DNA of 35,375 nt from Chloroflexota bacterium. Lineage in GTDB: Bacteria > Chloroflexota > Limnocylindria > P2-11E. The stretch is from positions 1-35,375 of the forward strand of contig VBJD01000086.1 in NCBI GenBank assembly GCA_005887995.1, read 5' to 3'. The notes below the pieces were generated by a model that searched no databases, was not told the origin of the DNA, and saw only the letters and a list, made by a program, of their open reading frames with translations. Shown here in pieces: positions 8,826 through 16,184 of this stretch. The position numbers and the translations under genes were made by a program. The first letter of the stretch is position 1. The number at the start of each line of letters is the position of its first letter.

Positions 8826-9437
8826 ATGTCCGTCATCTACCACGAGGGGAACCGCGACCTTCAGCAACGATTCGACACGACGAGGATCGCCGATCGCATC
8901 GAAGAGGTCCTCGTCTCAGATGTCATCTCCGTTCATGACCGATCCTTCATCGAATCGCGGGACATGTTCTTCCTCGCCACCGCTGACGACGCCGGTCTGC
9001 CGAACTGCTCATACAAGGGCGGCGAGCCGGGATTCGTGCGCGTCATTGACGAGCACACTGTCGCCTTCCCGAACTTCGACGGCAACGGCATGTACCTCTC
9101 GATGGGCAACGTCCTGGTGAACCCCGCCGTCGGCATGCTGTTCATCGACTTCGAGCGCGGCCACCGCATGCGACTCAACGGCAACGCGACGATCGACGCG
9201 AACGATCCGCTCATGAGCGAGTACCCAGAGGCGCAGTTCATTGTGCGCGTGCGTGCGCGCGAGGTGTTCCCGAACTGCCCGCGCTACATCCATCGGTACA
9301 AGCTCGTCGAGCGTTCGCGGTTCGTCCCGAGGAAGGGCAAGACGACGCCGGTCCCGGCGTGGAAGTGCGCGGAGTGGTCCGCGGACGCGCTCCCCGAGCG
9401 AGATCCCGCGCGCGATCCGACGCGCGAGGTGCTCTGA
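8826..9437 (+). CDS. Pyridoxamine-5'-phosphate-oxidase-like FMN-binding split-barrel protein
   Basis: The 203-residue protein has the PPOX-class split-barrel pattern: MFFLATADDAGLPNCSYKGG at 47-66, FPNFDGNGMYLSMGN at 81-95, and VGMLFIDFERGHRMRLNG at 102-119. The family binds FMN or F420 and includes oxidoreductases acting on small or xenobiotic substrates. A specific substrate cannot be named. The start follows an excellent Shine-Dalgarno (AGGAGGGGAG, 5 nt before the ATG), 11 nt after the carB stop, so it is part of the same transcript. The longer in-frame extension to 8691 overlaps carB and is rejected. Confidence 0.85.
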   Translation: MSVIYHEGNRDLQQRFDTTRIADRIEEVLVSDVISVHDRSFIESRDMFFLATADDAGLPNCSYKGGEPGFVRVIDEHTVAFPNFDGNGMYLSMGNVLVNPAVGMLFIDFERGHRMRLNGNATIDANDPLMSEYPEAQFIVRVRAREVFPNCPRYIHRYKLVERSRFVPRKGKTTPVPAWKCAEWSADALPERDPARDPTREVL

Positions 9438-10624
9438 TCCGGGCGGAGACCGTAACCCAGCGCGCTGCGCCCGCTCTCGCGAACGCGTTCGTCACCTCGG
9501 CGTCGCTCATCGGCGACACCCTCCTGTACACGGTCCTGCCGGTCCAGGCGAGCTCGCTCGGCGTGTCGCGTCCGATGGTCGGGGTCATCCTGTCGCTGAA
9601 CCGCTGGGTGCGGCTCGGCACGAATCCCCTCGCCGCGCGCCTCTACGAGCGGCTGCCCGCGGGCGCGCTCATCGTCGTCGCGATCCTGCTCACCGGTGTC
9701 TCGACGGTCATGTACGCGCTGCCGGCGGCGCTGGCGCTCTTCTTTTTGGGCCGGATCCTGTGGGGGTTCTGCTGGTCGCTGCTCCGTCTCGGCTCGTTCC
9801 TCGCCGCGCTCGAGGACGCGAGCGCGCACGCTGGGCGGCGCATCGGCAACACGCGCGCCATCTGGGGCATCGGCTATCTCGGCGGCGCCGTGTATGCGCC
9901 GTTCGCCGTCGAGGCGTGGGGTTGGACGAATGCGTGTCTGGTGGCCGCGGCGCTGTCGATCGCGCTCGGGATCGGGCCGGCGCTCATCGCGTCGAGTTGG
10001 CGGCGCCGCGTCGCGATCGATGCCGAGAGCGGTGTGCCCGCGTCCGTCTGGCAATCGCGCTACCTGGTGTTATTCGTCGCTGCGACGATCCAGTTCTCGC
10101 TCTTCGCCGGGATCGTCGTCGCGGCCGGTGGGTTCCGCATCGACGAGCTCTTCCACGGTGGCGCACCGATCGGTGCGACGCTCGTACCCGCGACGTTCAT
10201 CGCCGCGGGCTTCGCGCTCACGCAGCGGATCGCGCAGGTCGCATGGACGCCGATCGCGGGGCGCTGGAGCGATCGCTCGACGTCGTTCGCGTTCGTCGCG
10301 TCGACGCTCCTCTCGCTCGTCTCGATCGCCGCCCTTGTGGCTGAGCCGCCCGCGCTCCTCTTCGTGCTCTTCGGCGGGAGCGCGTTCGTCAACGGACTCA
10401 CTGCGACGATCGCCGTCGAACTCGCCGTCGCGCGGCGGTCGCGAGAGATCGATCGGCCGCGGATCCTCGCCGCGCTCCACACCTGGCAAGACGCCGGTGC
10501 GGCGGCCGGGGCTCTCGCGGGCGGTGTGCTCGCGGCCTTCGGCGCCTCAGCCGCGCTCCTCGCCGGCGCCGCGCTGCTCGCGTTGACGTTGCCGCTCTGG
10601 TGGGCGAGCGTGGTGCGGCCATGA
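9374..10624 (+). CDS. MFS-family transporter
   Basis: This roughly 400-residue integral membrane protein shows about twelve hydrophobic segments separated in the middle by a polar loop. An MFS-like loop NRWVRLGTNPLAARLYERLP lies after helix 2, and a related loop QVAWTPIAGRWSDRS in the second half, giving the two-fold repeat of the family. The substrate is unknown. The start is uncertain. GTG at 9374 is the last canonical start before the first helix and would overlap the preceding gene by 64 nt. A CTG at 9434, overlapping its stop, would begin the protein at IRAETV and is equally plausible. The 3' end overlaps the VOC gene by 4 nt. Confidence 0.82.
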   Translation: MVRGRAPRARSRARSDARGALIRAETVTQRAAPALANAFVTSASLIGDTLLYTVLPVQASSLGVSRPMVGVILSLNRWVRLGTNPLAARLYERLPAGALIVVAILLTGVSTVMYALPAALALFFLGRILWGFCWSLLRLGSFLAALEDASAHAGRRIGNTRAIWGIGYLGGAVYAPFAVEAWGWTNACLVAAALSIALGIGPALIASSWRRRVAIDAESGVPASVWQSRYLVLFVAATIQFSLFAGIVVAAGGFRIDELFHGGAPIGATLVPATFIAAGFALTQRIAQVAWTPIAGRWSDRSTSFAFVASTLLSLVSIAALVAEPPALLFVLFGGSAFVNGLTATIAVELAVARRSREIDRPRILAALHTWQDAGAAAGALAGGVLAAFGASAALLAGAALLALTLPLWWASVVRP

Positions 10625-11076
10625 CGACGAAGCGGACCGAGGCACAGAAATGGAGCGTTACCGCGGGTGACTACGGCCGCACGCTCAAAGGGCTCTCGCT
10701 CAACCTGCTCGTGCGCGACATCGATCGCAGCCTGCCCTTCTACACCGAGGTCCTCGGTTTCCGCGATCTGCACCACGATCCCGACTTCGCCGCGCTCGAG
10801 CGCGACGGCGTGAACCTCGTGCTCCACGCCGATCACGCCTACGCCGCGCAGCCGTGGGCGCCACGGCTCGCGGAGCAGGGCAAGCGAGGGTTCGGCGCGG
10901 AGATCCGCATCCTCGGCATCGAGCCGGAAGATGCCGAGCGCCGGGCGCGCGAGCGCGGGCACACCGTGCTCTATCCCACGAAGGAATGGCCGCACGGCTG
11001 GCGCGACGTCGTCCTCGAAGACCCGGACGGCTACACCTTCGCGGTTGGCGTTCCCGTCGGACAATCTGTCCGATAA
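10621..11076 (+). CDS. VOC/glyoxalase-family protein
   Basis: The 151-residue protein has the paired beta-alpha-beta modules of the vicinal-oxygen-chelate fold. The first is LSLNLLVRDIDRSLPFYTEVLGFR (about 25-48). The second ends in VVLEDPDGYTFAVGVP (130-145), where Glu133 is the usual metal ligand. Family members include glyoxalase I, dioxygenases and antibiotic-binding proteins, so the reaction cannot be named. The ATG overlaps the MFS stop by 4 nt, placing it in the operon, and its TAA lies inside the operator-like dyad of the following toxin-antitoxin pair. Confidence 0.85.
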   Translation: MTTKRTEAQKWSVTAGDYGRTLKGLSLNLLVRDIDRSLPFYTEVLGFRDLHHDPDFAALERDGVNLVLHADHAYAAQPWAPRLAEQGKRGFGAEIRILGIEPEDAERRARERGHTVLYPTKEWPHGWRDVVLEDPDGYTFAVGVPVGQSVR

Positions 11077-11095
11077 CATGCCAGATATGTTATCG
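11057..11095 (+). promoter_or_regulatory. Toxin-antitoxin promoter/operator (two overlapping inverted repeats)
   Basis: TCGGACA (11057-11063) and TGTCCGA (11067-11073) form a 7-bp dyad. CGATAACAT (11071-11079) and ATGTTATCG (11087-11095) form a perfect 9-bp dyad with a 7-nt spacer. TAACAT (11074-11079) is a TANNNT -10 placed 7 nt before the ATG at 11087. The AT-rich dyad therefore covers the -10 and the start codon, the usual arrangement for autorepression by a ribbon-helix-helix antitoxin. Confidence 0.6.
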
Positions 11096-11368
11096 CCGAA
11101 GCGGACGGCCCGGCGGCGCGTGAAGATCGGGGCAACGCTCGACCCGGATCTCCTGAACGCCGTCGACGCTTACGTCGCTAGCCATCCTGGGAGTGATCGG
11201 AGCGCGGTCATCGATGAGGCGCTGAAGCTGTGGCAGGAGCGCGAGCAGGGTCTCGCGATGGAGCGACAGATCCGCGAAGACGCGAAGTATTACGACGATC
11301 CGGACCGTGTCGCATGGCGAGAGATTCGCGATGCGGCCGCGGCTCGCACTTTCTCGAAGCGTCGATGA
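11087..11368 (+). CDS. Ribbon-helix-helix antitoxin (CopG/MazE-like)
   Basis: The 93-residue protein begins with a basic segment, then a ribbon-helix-helix pattern RRRVKIGATLDPDLLNAVDAY (about 9-29) and helix B AVIDEALKLWQERE (about 38-51). The C-terminal tail is charged (RQIREDAKYYDDPDR) and would wrap the toxin. The partner gene is a PemK/MazF-type toxin overlapping by 4 nt. Two ATGs are possible, 11078 and 11087. The second is preferred because TAACAT lies 7 nt before it and neither has a Shine-Dalgarno. The pair probably represses its own promoter through the overlapping dyad. Confidence 0.8.
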   Translation: MLSPKRTARRRVKIGATLDPDLLNAVDAYVASHPGSDRSAVIDEALKLWQEREQGLAMERQIREDAKYYDDPDRVAWREIRDAAAARTFSKRR

Positions 11369-11727
11369 CCGCGACGCCATCGCGTGGTGAGATCTGGTCG
11401 TGTCGCCTACCTGGCAAGGCTGACGACCCGCACCAGCCGCGGCCGGCCATGGTCATCTCGGCGGACGTCCGCAATCGTCTGGCCGACGACGTGATCGTGA
11501 TCCCGATCTTTTCGCGCGGTGCTTTCGGTCCAACACACATACCTCTCGCAGCTGGGCAAGGTGGCATCAAGAAGCCCAGCGTTCTGTTCTGCGAGGAGAT
11601 CACGACCATCGACCGAGGGTTCGTCGTGCGCGGCCCTTGGGGCGATCGCGTGGAGGACGACGTCCTGCGCGCGGCGGTTCGCGCGGTCCGCCGCGCGCTC
11701 GGTGAGACTCTACCCGAGCCGCTGTGA
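11365..11727 (+). CDS. PemK/MazF-type endoribonuclease toxin
   Basis: The 120-residue protein has the MazF/PemK barrel signatures. RGEIWSCRLPG at 7-17 is the first strand and catalytic Arg loop, RPAMVISADVRN is at 26-37, and VIVIPIFS at 43-50 carries the conserved Ser/Thr of the active site. C-terminal helices are at VLRAAVRAVRRAL. Such toxins cut mRNA at short motifs and are held inactive by the antitoxin encoded directly upstream. The ATG overlaps the antitoxin stop by 4 nt, and the TGA overlaps the GTG of pyrK by 4 nt. The pair is therefore spliced into the pyrimidine operon without a break in translational coupling. Confidence 0.88.
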   Translation: MTATPSRGEIWSCRLPGKADDPHQPRPAMVISADVRNRLADDVIVIPIFSRGAFGPTHIPLAAGQGGIKKPSVLFCEEITTIDRGFVVRGPWGDRVEDDVLRAAVRAVRRALGETLPEPL

Positions 11728-12548
11728 TCATCGAGGACGGCCGCGTCGTCGCGAGCACGCAGATCGGCGAACTCGGGGCGCTGCTCTCGATTTACGCGCC
11801 GGATGTCGCCTCGCGCGCGAGCGCGGGTCAGTTCGTCCATGTGCGACCGGGCACCGGATGGGACCCGCTGCTGCGCCGTCCCTACTCGTTCTGTCGCATA
11901 GATCGTCGTGGCGGCGAGGTCGAGCTCATCGTGAAGCCGCTTGGGCCGGGCGGCGAGTGGATCGCGACGCGCCACGTCGGCGAGACGCTCGACCTCCTTG
12001 GGCCACTCGGCACCGCGTTCGTCGTCCGTCGCGACACGAAGAACCTGCTTCTGGTGGCAGGCGGCACGGGCATCGCACCGATGCGTGTCATCGCCGAGCA
12101 GGAGGCCGCGCGACGCAGCGTGACGCTCGTCATGGGCGGGCGGAGCGTCGCATACCTCTGGCCCTCCGATCGACTTCCCGCGTCGGTCGAGTACGTCGCG
12201 ACGACGGACGACGGATCGTTCGGCATCAAGGGCCGGGTCACCGACGTCATGCCCGATCTGCTCGGCTGGGCAGACCAGCTCCTCGCGTGCGGTCCGTGGC
12301 CGATGCTCGCGGCGATCGGACGCATGCGCGATGACGCGGCGCGAGGTCCGGTCGTGCCGGGCCGTCAGGCGCTCATCGATGCGCAGATCGCGGTCGAGCA
12401 ACACATGGGCTGCGCGATGGGCGTCTGCCGGGCCTGCGTCATCGTCACCGCGAACGGGAACGCCCGCGTCTGCCGCGAGGGTCCGGTGTTCGCGCTCGGC
12501 GACGTCGCGTTCGAAGCCGGCGAGCCCGCTACGGTGGGACTCACGTGA
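11724..12548 (+). CDS. pyrK: Dihydroorotate dehydrogenase B, electron-transfer subunit
   Basis: The 274-residue flavoprotein passes electrons from PyrD to NAD. The FAD-binding RPYSF is at 52-56 (with LIVKPLGPGGEW at 68-79). The nucleotide-binding AGGTGIAPMRVI is at 112-123. A C-terminal [2Fe-2S] motif has Cys230, Cys235, Cys238 and Cys250 in the pattern C-x4-C-x2-C-x11-C, followed by REGPVF. All elements of PyrK are present at normal length. The GTG start overlaps the toxin stop (GTGA), and pyrD follows after 25 nt, giving the pyrK-pyrD pair typical of class 1B enzymes. Confidence 0.94.
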   Translation: MIIEDGRVVASTQIGELGALLSIYAPDVASRASAGQFVHVRPGTGWDPLLRRPYSFCRIDRRGGEVELIVKPLGPGGEWIATRHVGETLDLLGPLGTAFVVRRDTKNLLLVAGGTGIAPMRVIAEQEAARRSVTLVMGGRSVAYLWPSDRLPASVEYVATTDDGSFGIKGRVTDVMPDLLGWADQLLACGPWPMLAAIGRMRDDAARGPVVPGRQALIDAQIAVEQHMGCAMGVCRACVIVTANGNARVCREGPVFALGDVAFEAGEPATVGLT

Positions 12549-12573
12549 TACGTCCCGGGACGGGCCTCGTCTG

Positions 12574-13773
12574 ATGCCCTGGCGCCGACCACGTAAACCC
12601 GATCCACGGATGCCGAGCGCGCGCGTCTCGCCCGAGGAGCGCCTCGAGCACGCGGCCGAGGGCGAGGAGGAGCGCGACGCGGTCGAGCTCGCGTCTCTCG
12701 ACGGTGCGACGATCATCGAGGCCGCGACCGGTGAGCCGGAGGAAGCGGTCGCGACGCCGTCGATCGCGATCGATGCCGAGCGCCTCGCCGACGCGCAGAT
12801 CGTCACGACGAAAGAGGAGACGTGGCCGGAGCGCGGGGTCGATCTCGAGGTCGACGCCGCGCGCGGCCTCCGTCTGAAGAACCCCGTCCTCACGGCGTCG
12901 GGGACGTTCGGCCAGGGCATCGAGTACGCCGAGCTCATCGATGTGTCGCGGCTCGGCGCGATCGTGAACAAGGGCACGACGCGCAACCCGCGGCCGGGCA
13001 ACCCGCAGTACCGGATCGCCGAGACGCCCGCGGGCATCCTCAACTCGATCGGCCTCGAGAACCCCGGCGCGGCAGAGGTCGCGCGCGTCTACGGACCGAA
13101 GTGGGCGAAGCTGCGCGTCCCGGTGATCGTGAACGTCGCGGGATACAGCGTCGACGACTATGTCTTCGTCGTCGAGGCGCTCGCGCAGACACCTGGCGTC
13201 GTGGCGTTCGAGCTCAACATCTCGTGCCCGAACGTGGAGGGCGGCCTGCTCTTCGGTCAGGATCCCGCGCTCGCGGCGGAGGTGACGCGCGCGGTCCGCG
13301 AGACGACGGACCTGCCGGTCATCGTGAAGCTCACGCCGAGCGCCACCGACGTGGTTGCGGTCGCCCGGGCGGTCGAGGAGGCCGGCGCCGACGGACTCAC
13401 CGCGATCAACACCGTCCTTGGCATGCGCATCGACACCGCGAAGCGCCGGCCGATCCTCGGCACCGGCAGCGGCGGCCTCTCCGGACCGGCGATACGACCG
13501 ATCGCCGTGCACATCACCTATCAGGTCGCGCAGGCGGTCTCGATCCCGATCATCGGCGCCGGTGGTGTGACGAGCGCGGATGACGCGCTCGAGTTCCTTA
13601 TGGCCGGCGCCTCCGCGGTGCAGGTGGGGACGGCGACGTTCGCGGATCCGGAGGTGCCGCTCCGTGTGATCGAGGGCCTCGCCGCGTACGTCCGTGAGCA
13701 GAAGCTGTCGTCGATCCGCGACGTCATCGGGGCCGCGCTACCGAACGGGGGACGCATGGTGCCGCGTGGCTGA
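12574..13773 (+). CDS. pyrD: Dihydroorotate dehydrogenase, class 1B catalytic subunit with N-terminal extension
   Basis: The catalytic domain (about residues 88-399) oxidises dihydroorotate to orotate on FMN. Conserved are LKNPVLTASGTFGQG (101-115), Lys133 in NKGTT, ELNISCPNVEGG with the catalytic Cys218, and GAGGVTSADDALEFLMAGAS near 327. Class 1B PyrD proteins start almost directly at the first strand. Here an acidic, Ala/Glu-rich and probably disordered 85-residue segment precedes it. ATG at 12574 is chosen as the first start after pyrK. ATG at 12610 is an alternative that still leaves about 75 extra residues. The 3' end overlaps the next gene by 8 nt. Confidence 0.93.
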   Translation: MPWRRPRKPDPRMPSARVSPEERLEHAAEGEEERDAVELASLDGATIIEAATGEPEEAVATPSIAIDAERLADAQIVTTKEETWPERGVDLEVDAARGLRLKNPVLTASGTFGQGIEYAELIDVSRLGAIVNKGTTRNPRPGNPQYRIAETPAGILNSIGLENPGAAEVARVYGPKWAKLRVPVIVNVAGYSVDDYVFVVEALAQTPGVVAFELNISCPNVEGGLLFGQDPALAAEVTRAVRETTDLPVIVKLTPSATDVVAVARAVEEAGADGLTAINTVLGMRIDTAKRRPILGTGSGGLSGPAIRPIAVHITYQVAQAVSIPIIGAGGVTSADDALEFLMAGASAVQVGTATFADPEVPLRVIEGLAAYVREQKLSSIRDVIGAALPNGGRMVPRG

Positions 13774-14725
13774 CGAACTCAGCTTCGGTCCGTTCTTCTT
13801 GCTCGATAGGGCCGCCCGCGAGCGTCTGCGCGCGCTGGCGACGCGGACGACGCTGCAGCAGGGCGACGTGCTCATCGAGGAGAACTCCACCGGTGACGAC
13901 GCGTTCGTCCTCATCGAGGGCGCGGTGCGGGTGCTCGCGCGTGGCGACGAGCGCACGCTCGCGCTGCTCGGCGCGCCCGCGCTCGTCGGCGAGGTGGCGC
14001 CGGTGCGCTCGACGAAGCGCACCGCGACCGTGGTGGCCGACACGCCGTGCACGGTGCTCAAGATCCCTGGCGACGAGCTGCGCGAGCTCATCACGGCGCA
14101 GCCGCTCTTCGGCACGGCGATGCGCGAGCGCACCGATCTCGTCGTCGCGGACGCGTTCATGAAACGTCACAGCCCGTTGCGCGATCTGCCGGCGGAGATC
14201 GTGAGCGCGCTCGCCGGCCGCCTGCGGCCGCGCGAGTTCGCGCCGGATCAGCTCATCGAGGGCCGTGACGACGATCTGTACCTGGTGCGTCGCGGCGCGA
14301 TCGAGCAGCTTGCCGACGGCCATCGCACGCCCGCCGGTGAATTCGTGCAGCGCGAGCGCGACGAGCGTTACTCGGCCGTGGGCGAGACGTGGATCTACGA
14401 GCTGCGCATGGCCGACGTCGCGAAGGAGATCATCGCGCATCAGGAGCGCGTCCGGACCATCGCCGCGCAGCTCGGCGACAAGGTGAAGGTGCGTGCGAAC
14501 CGAACCACGATCGCGGTGCGCGACCCACAACTCGGCGGCGCGCTCGTGCGCGACGCGGGCGAGCATCGCGCGGTCGTGTCAGACAACGTCGGTGCGCTCG
14601 TCGAGAAGCTCGATGGCAAGCACGACGTCGACACCTTGGTGCGCGACTCGAAACGCCCACGCGGCGAGATCGTCGAAGGGCTTGCCATCCTGATCGCCGC
14701 GGGCATCGCGAACATCGAGGAGTAG
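13766..14725 (+). CDS. Cyclic-nucleotide-binding-domain protein with PqqD-like C-terminus
   Basis: The 319-residue protein has no DNA-binding domain. Residues 8-125 form a cNMP-binding beta-roll (QQGDVLIEENSTGDDAFVLI, then VGEVAPVRSTKRTATVV as the phosphate-binding cassette). A second, degenerate copy spans about 136-222. The C-terminal 75 residues (SDNVGALVEKLDGKHDVDTL to LAILIAAGIANIEE) look like a PqqD/RiPP-recognition winged helix. The GTG at 13766 overlaps pyrD by 8 nt and follows GGGGGACG. The same pairing of cNMP-binding and PqqD-like parts recurs in the M50 protease at 31003-33156, which suggests a shared signalling theme rather than a pyrimidine role. Function unknown. Confidence 0.72.
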   Translation: MADELSFGPFFLLDRAARERLRALATRTTLQQGDVLIEENSTGDDAFVLIEGAVRVLARGDERTLALLGAPALVGEVAPVRSTKRTATVVADTPCTVLKIPGDELRELITAQPLFGTAMRERTDLVVADAFMKRHSPLRDLPAEIVSALAGRLRPREFAPDQLIEGRDDDLYLVRRGAIEQLADGHRTPAGEFVQRERDERYSAVGETWIYELRMADVAKEIIAHQERVRTIAAQLGDKVKVRANRTTIAVRDPQLGGALVRDAGEHRAVVSDNVGALVEKLDGKHDVDTLVRDSKRPRGEIVEGLAILIAAGIANIEE

Positions 14726-14735
14726 CGCCTCGTAG

Positions 14736-14747
14736 TAGCCTCGCGTC
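14736..14747 (+). promoter_or_regulatory. Putative leaderless promoter of the DinB-family gene
   Basis: TAGCCT (14736-14741) ends 6 nt before the GTG at 14748, the spacing seen at other apparent leaderless starts here. It lies 11 nt after the preceding stop codon. There is no Shine-Dalgarno and no clear -35. Confidence 0.35.
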
Positions 14748-15338
14748 GTGCCGAGTCCACTCCCACCGGCGAGCGAAGCGTGGCGCAACTCGATCACCGC
14801 GCGCATCACGGCGATCAACGACATGCTCGACATGGCGGCCGCCGATCTCACGCTCGAGCAGATGAACCACGTCGAGCGCAAAGGCGTCCTGCCGATCGCG
14901 TTCAGCCTCATCCACGTCGTCGGCGGCCAGGACCGCAACGTGAGCCGCTTCATCACACGGACGCCGTCGCTCTGGGAGAGCGGCGACTGGAAGCGCAAGG
15001 TCGGCCTGGTCGGCGAGCCGCCGATGCGCGGTACGCCGATGGCGGACGCCGAGAAGATCCGCTTCGGCAACGCCGATGCGTGGCGCGGGTACCAGGCCGC
15101 GGTGTTCGCGAAGACCGAGAACGCCCTGGCGAACGCGCCGCTCGAGGTCTTCGACCGCGACGCCTTCGACGGGAAGCGACCTGATGATCTGAAGGGCGGC
15201 TTCCTCGCCATGCTCGTCCCGTCCGGCACGATCCGCGTGCGGGAGATCATCGAGGCGTACATCTTCCAGCACGCCGCGCGTCATCTCGGCGAGATCGAGC
15301 ACGCCCGCGCGCTCGTCGGGCTCGGGGGACTTTCCTAA
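14748..15338 (+). CDS. DinB-family four-helix metal-binding protein
   Basis: The 196-residue protein has the DinB/YfiT pattern: four predicted helices with three metal-binding histidines. These are His56 in FSLIHVVGGQDRN and His175/His179 in FQHAARHLGEIEHAR. Between them lies a variable section. DinB-family proteins include thiol-dependent S-transferases (bacillithiol or mycothiol) and many of unknown substrate. The GTG start has no Shine-Dalgarno but a TANNNT hexamer 6 nt upstream. It stands between the pyr run and an unidentified membrane gene, with no clear operon partner. Confidence 0.82.
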   Translation: MPSPLPPASEAWRNSITARITAINDMLDMAAADLTLEQMNHVERKGVLPIAFSLIHVVGGQDRNVSRFITRTPSLWESGDWKRKVGLVGEPPMRGTPMADAEKIRFGNADAWRGYQAAVFAKTENALANAPLEVFDRDAFDGKRPDDLKGGFLAMLVPSGTIRVREIIEAYIFQHAARHLGEIEHARALVGLGGLS

Positions 15339-15349
15339 GCCCCGCGCAC

Positions 15350-16165
15350 GTGGACTTTGAGGGGCTTCGTAGCGGGGAAATTTTCGGACGGTTATTCGCG
15401 TTCTTTTACGTCCCACAGTTCGTGGTATTCGCGCTCGCGTATTTCTTGGGGCTCATCCCACCTGCTCCATGGACGACGCTTGCGTCGGCGCTTGGCTTGG
15501 TGCTCGTCATCGCTGCGGTCACGCTCGACGCCCGACGTGCGCACTTACCACCGACCTGGATCGTGATCGGCGCGGTCCCATTTGTCGGCTGGTGGCTTTA
15601 TGGCAGACGGCGTAGTGGAACGAAAGCGTCAGAACTGGCTGGCGGGACCTCCAGCAAGGATTGGTCGACAGTCCTTTTGCCACTCAGAACCGATCGGTTC
15701 GTATTGAGGACGCGCGTGTCGCCGGAGGAGTGCGCTGCGCGATTGCGGGCCAAGACGATGAGCATCAGGTCACCGGCATCGTGGTTCGCGCCGTCGTCGC
15801 GTGTGCCCCTTCAAGGGAGCGCGACAGCGCAGCGGTTTGCTCTGAAGATCAGGCATGTCCTGACCCGTCCTTCGATGCTCGACGAGGCGCGAGGCACGCT
15901 TCGTCGCGAAGGCGATGTGACGACCATTGAGGTCGGGATCGGACTGAACATCTGGGACCGCGTGTTGGCGCTCGCGCTGCTCGTGTTCCTTTCACTCCTC
16001 AGCGCGCCGTTCGTCATGAGCGGTCGCCCAGAGGTGCTCGCCGGGGTCGCGTTCCTTGTCGCGATGTTCGTGTTCGTCACGTTCCTCGTCCGCGCGATCG
16101 GTCGCGGCGATCGCACGCGTCTCCGTCGCATCCTCGTAGAGACCCTCGAAGCGCTCGAGCAATAA
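15350..16165 (+). CDS. Unidentified multi-pass membrane protein
   Basis: I do not recognise this 271-residue protein. It has three N-terminal hydrophobic segments (about 14-38, 41-61 and 68-85). A roughly 115-residue soluble section follows, with WSTVLLPLRTDRFVLRTRVS near 105-124. Two more hydrophobic segments lie at about 204-225 and 228-250, and the C-terminus is basic. The coding sequence is less GC-biased at third positions than its neighbours (for example runs such as ATTTTCGG and TTCTTTTACG), which could mark a recent acquisition. The GTG start at 15350 has no obvious ribosome-binding site, and no alternative start before the first helix was found. Confidence 0.6.
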   Translation: MDFEGLRSGEIFGRLFAFFYVPQFVVFALAYFLGLIPPAPWTTLASALGLVLVIAAVTLDARRAHLPPTWIVIGAVPFVGWWLYGRRRSGTKASELAGGTSSKDWSTVLLPLRTDRFVLRTRVSPEECAARLRAKTMSIRSPASWFAPSSRVPLQGSATAQRFALKIRHVLTRPSMLDEARGTLRREGDVTTIEVGIGLNIWDRVLALALLVFLSLLSAPFVMSGRPEVLAGVAFLVAMFVFVTFLVRAIGRGDRTRLRRILVETLEALEQ

Positions 16166-16184
16166 CGCGAGCGTCGTTCGCACA

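Noticed and set aside
12553-12562. Possible second PyrR-binding loop (TCCCGGGACG) between pyrK and pyrD
   Set aside because: It has one core mismatch, the flanks do not form the required stem, and the sequence is better explained as the simple palindrome GTCCCGGGAC.
11208-13043. 611-codon open frame on the - strand across the toxin, pyrK and pyrD
   Set aside because: All three sense genes have family motifs and overlapping starts; the antisense frame has none.
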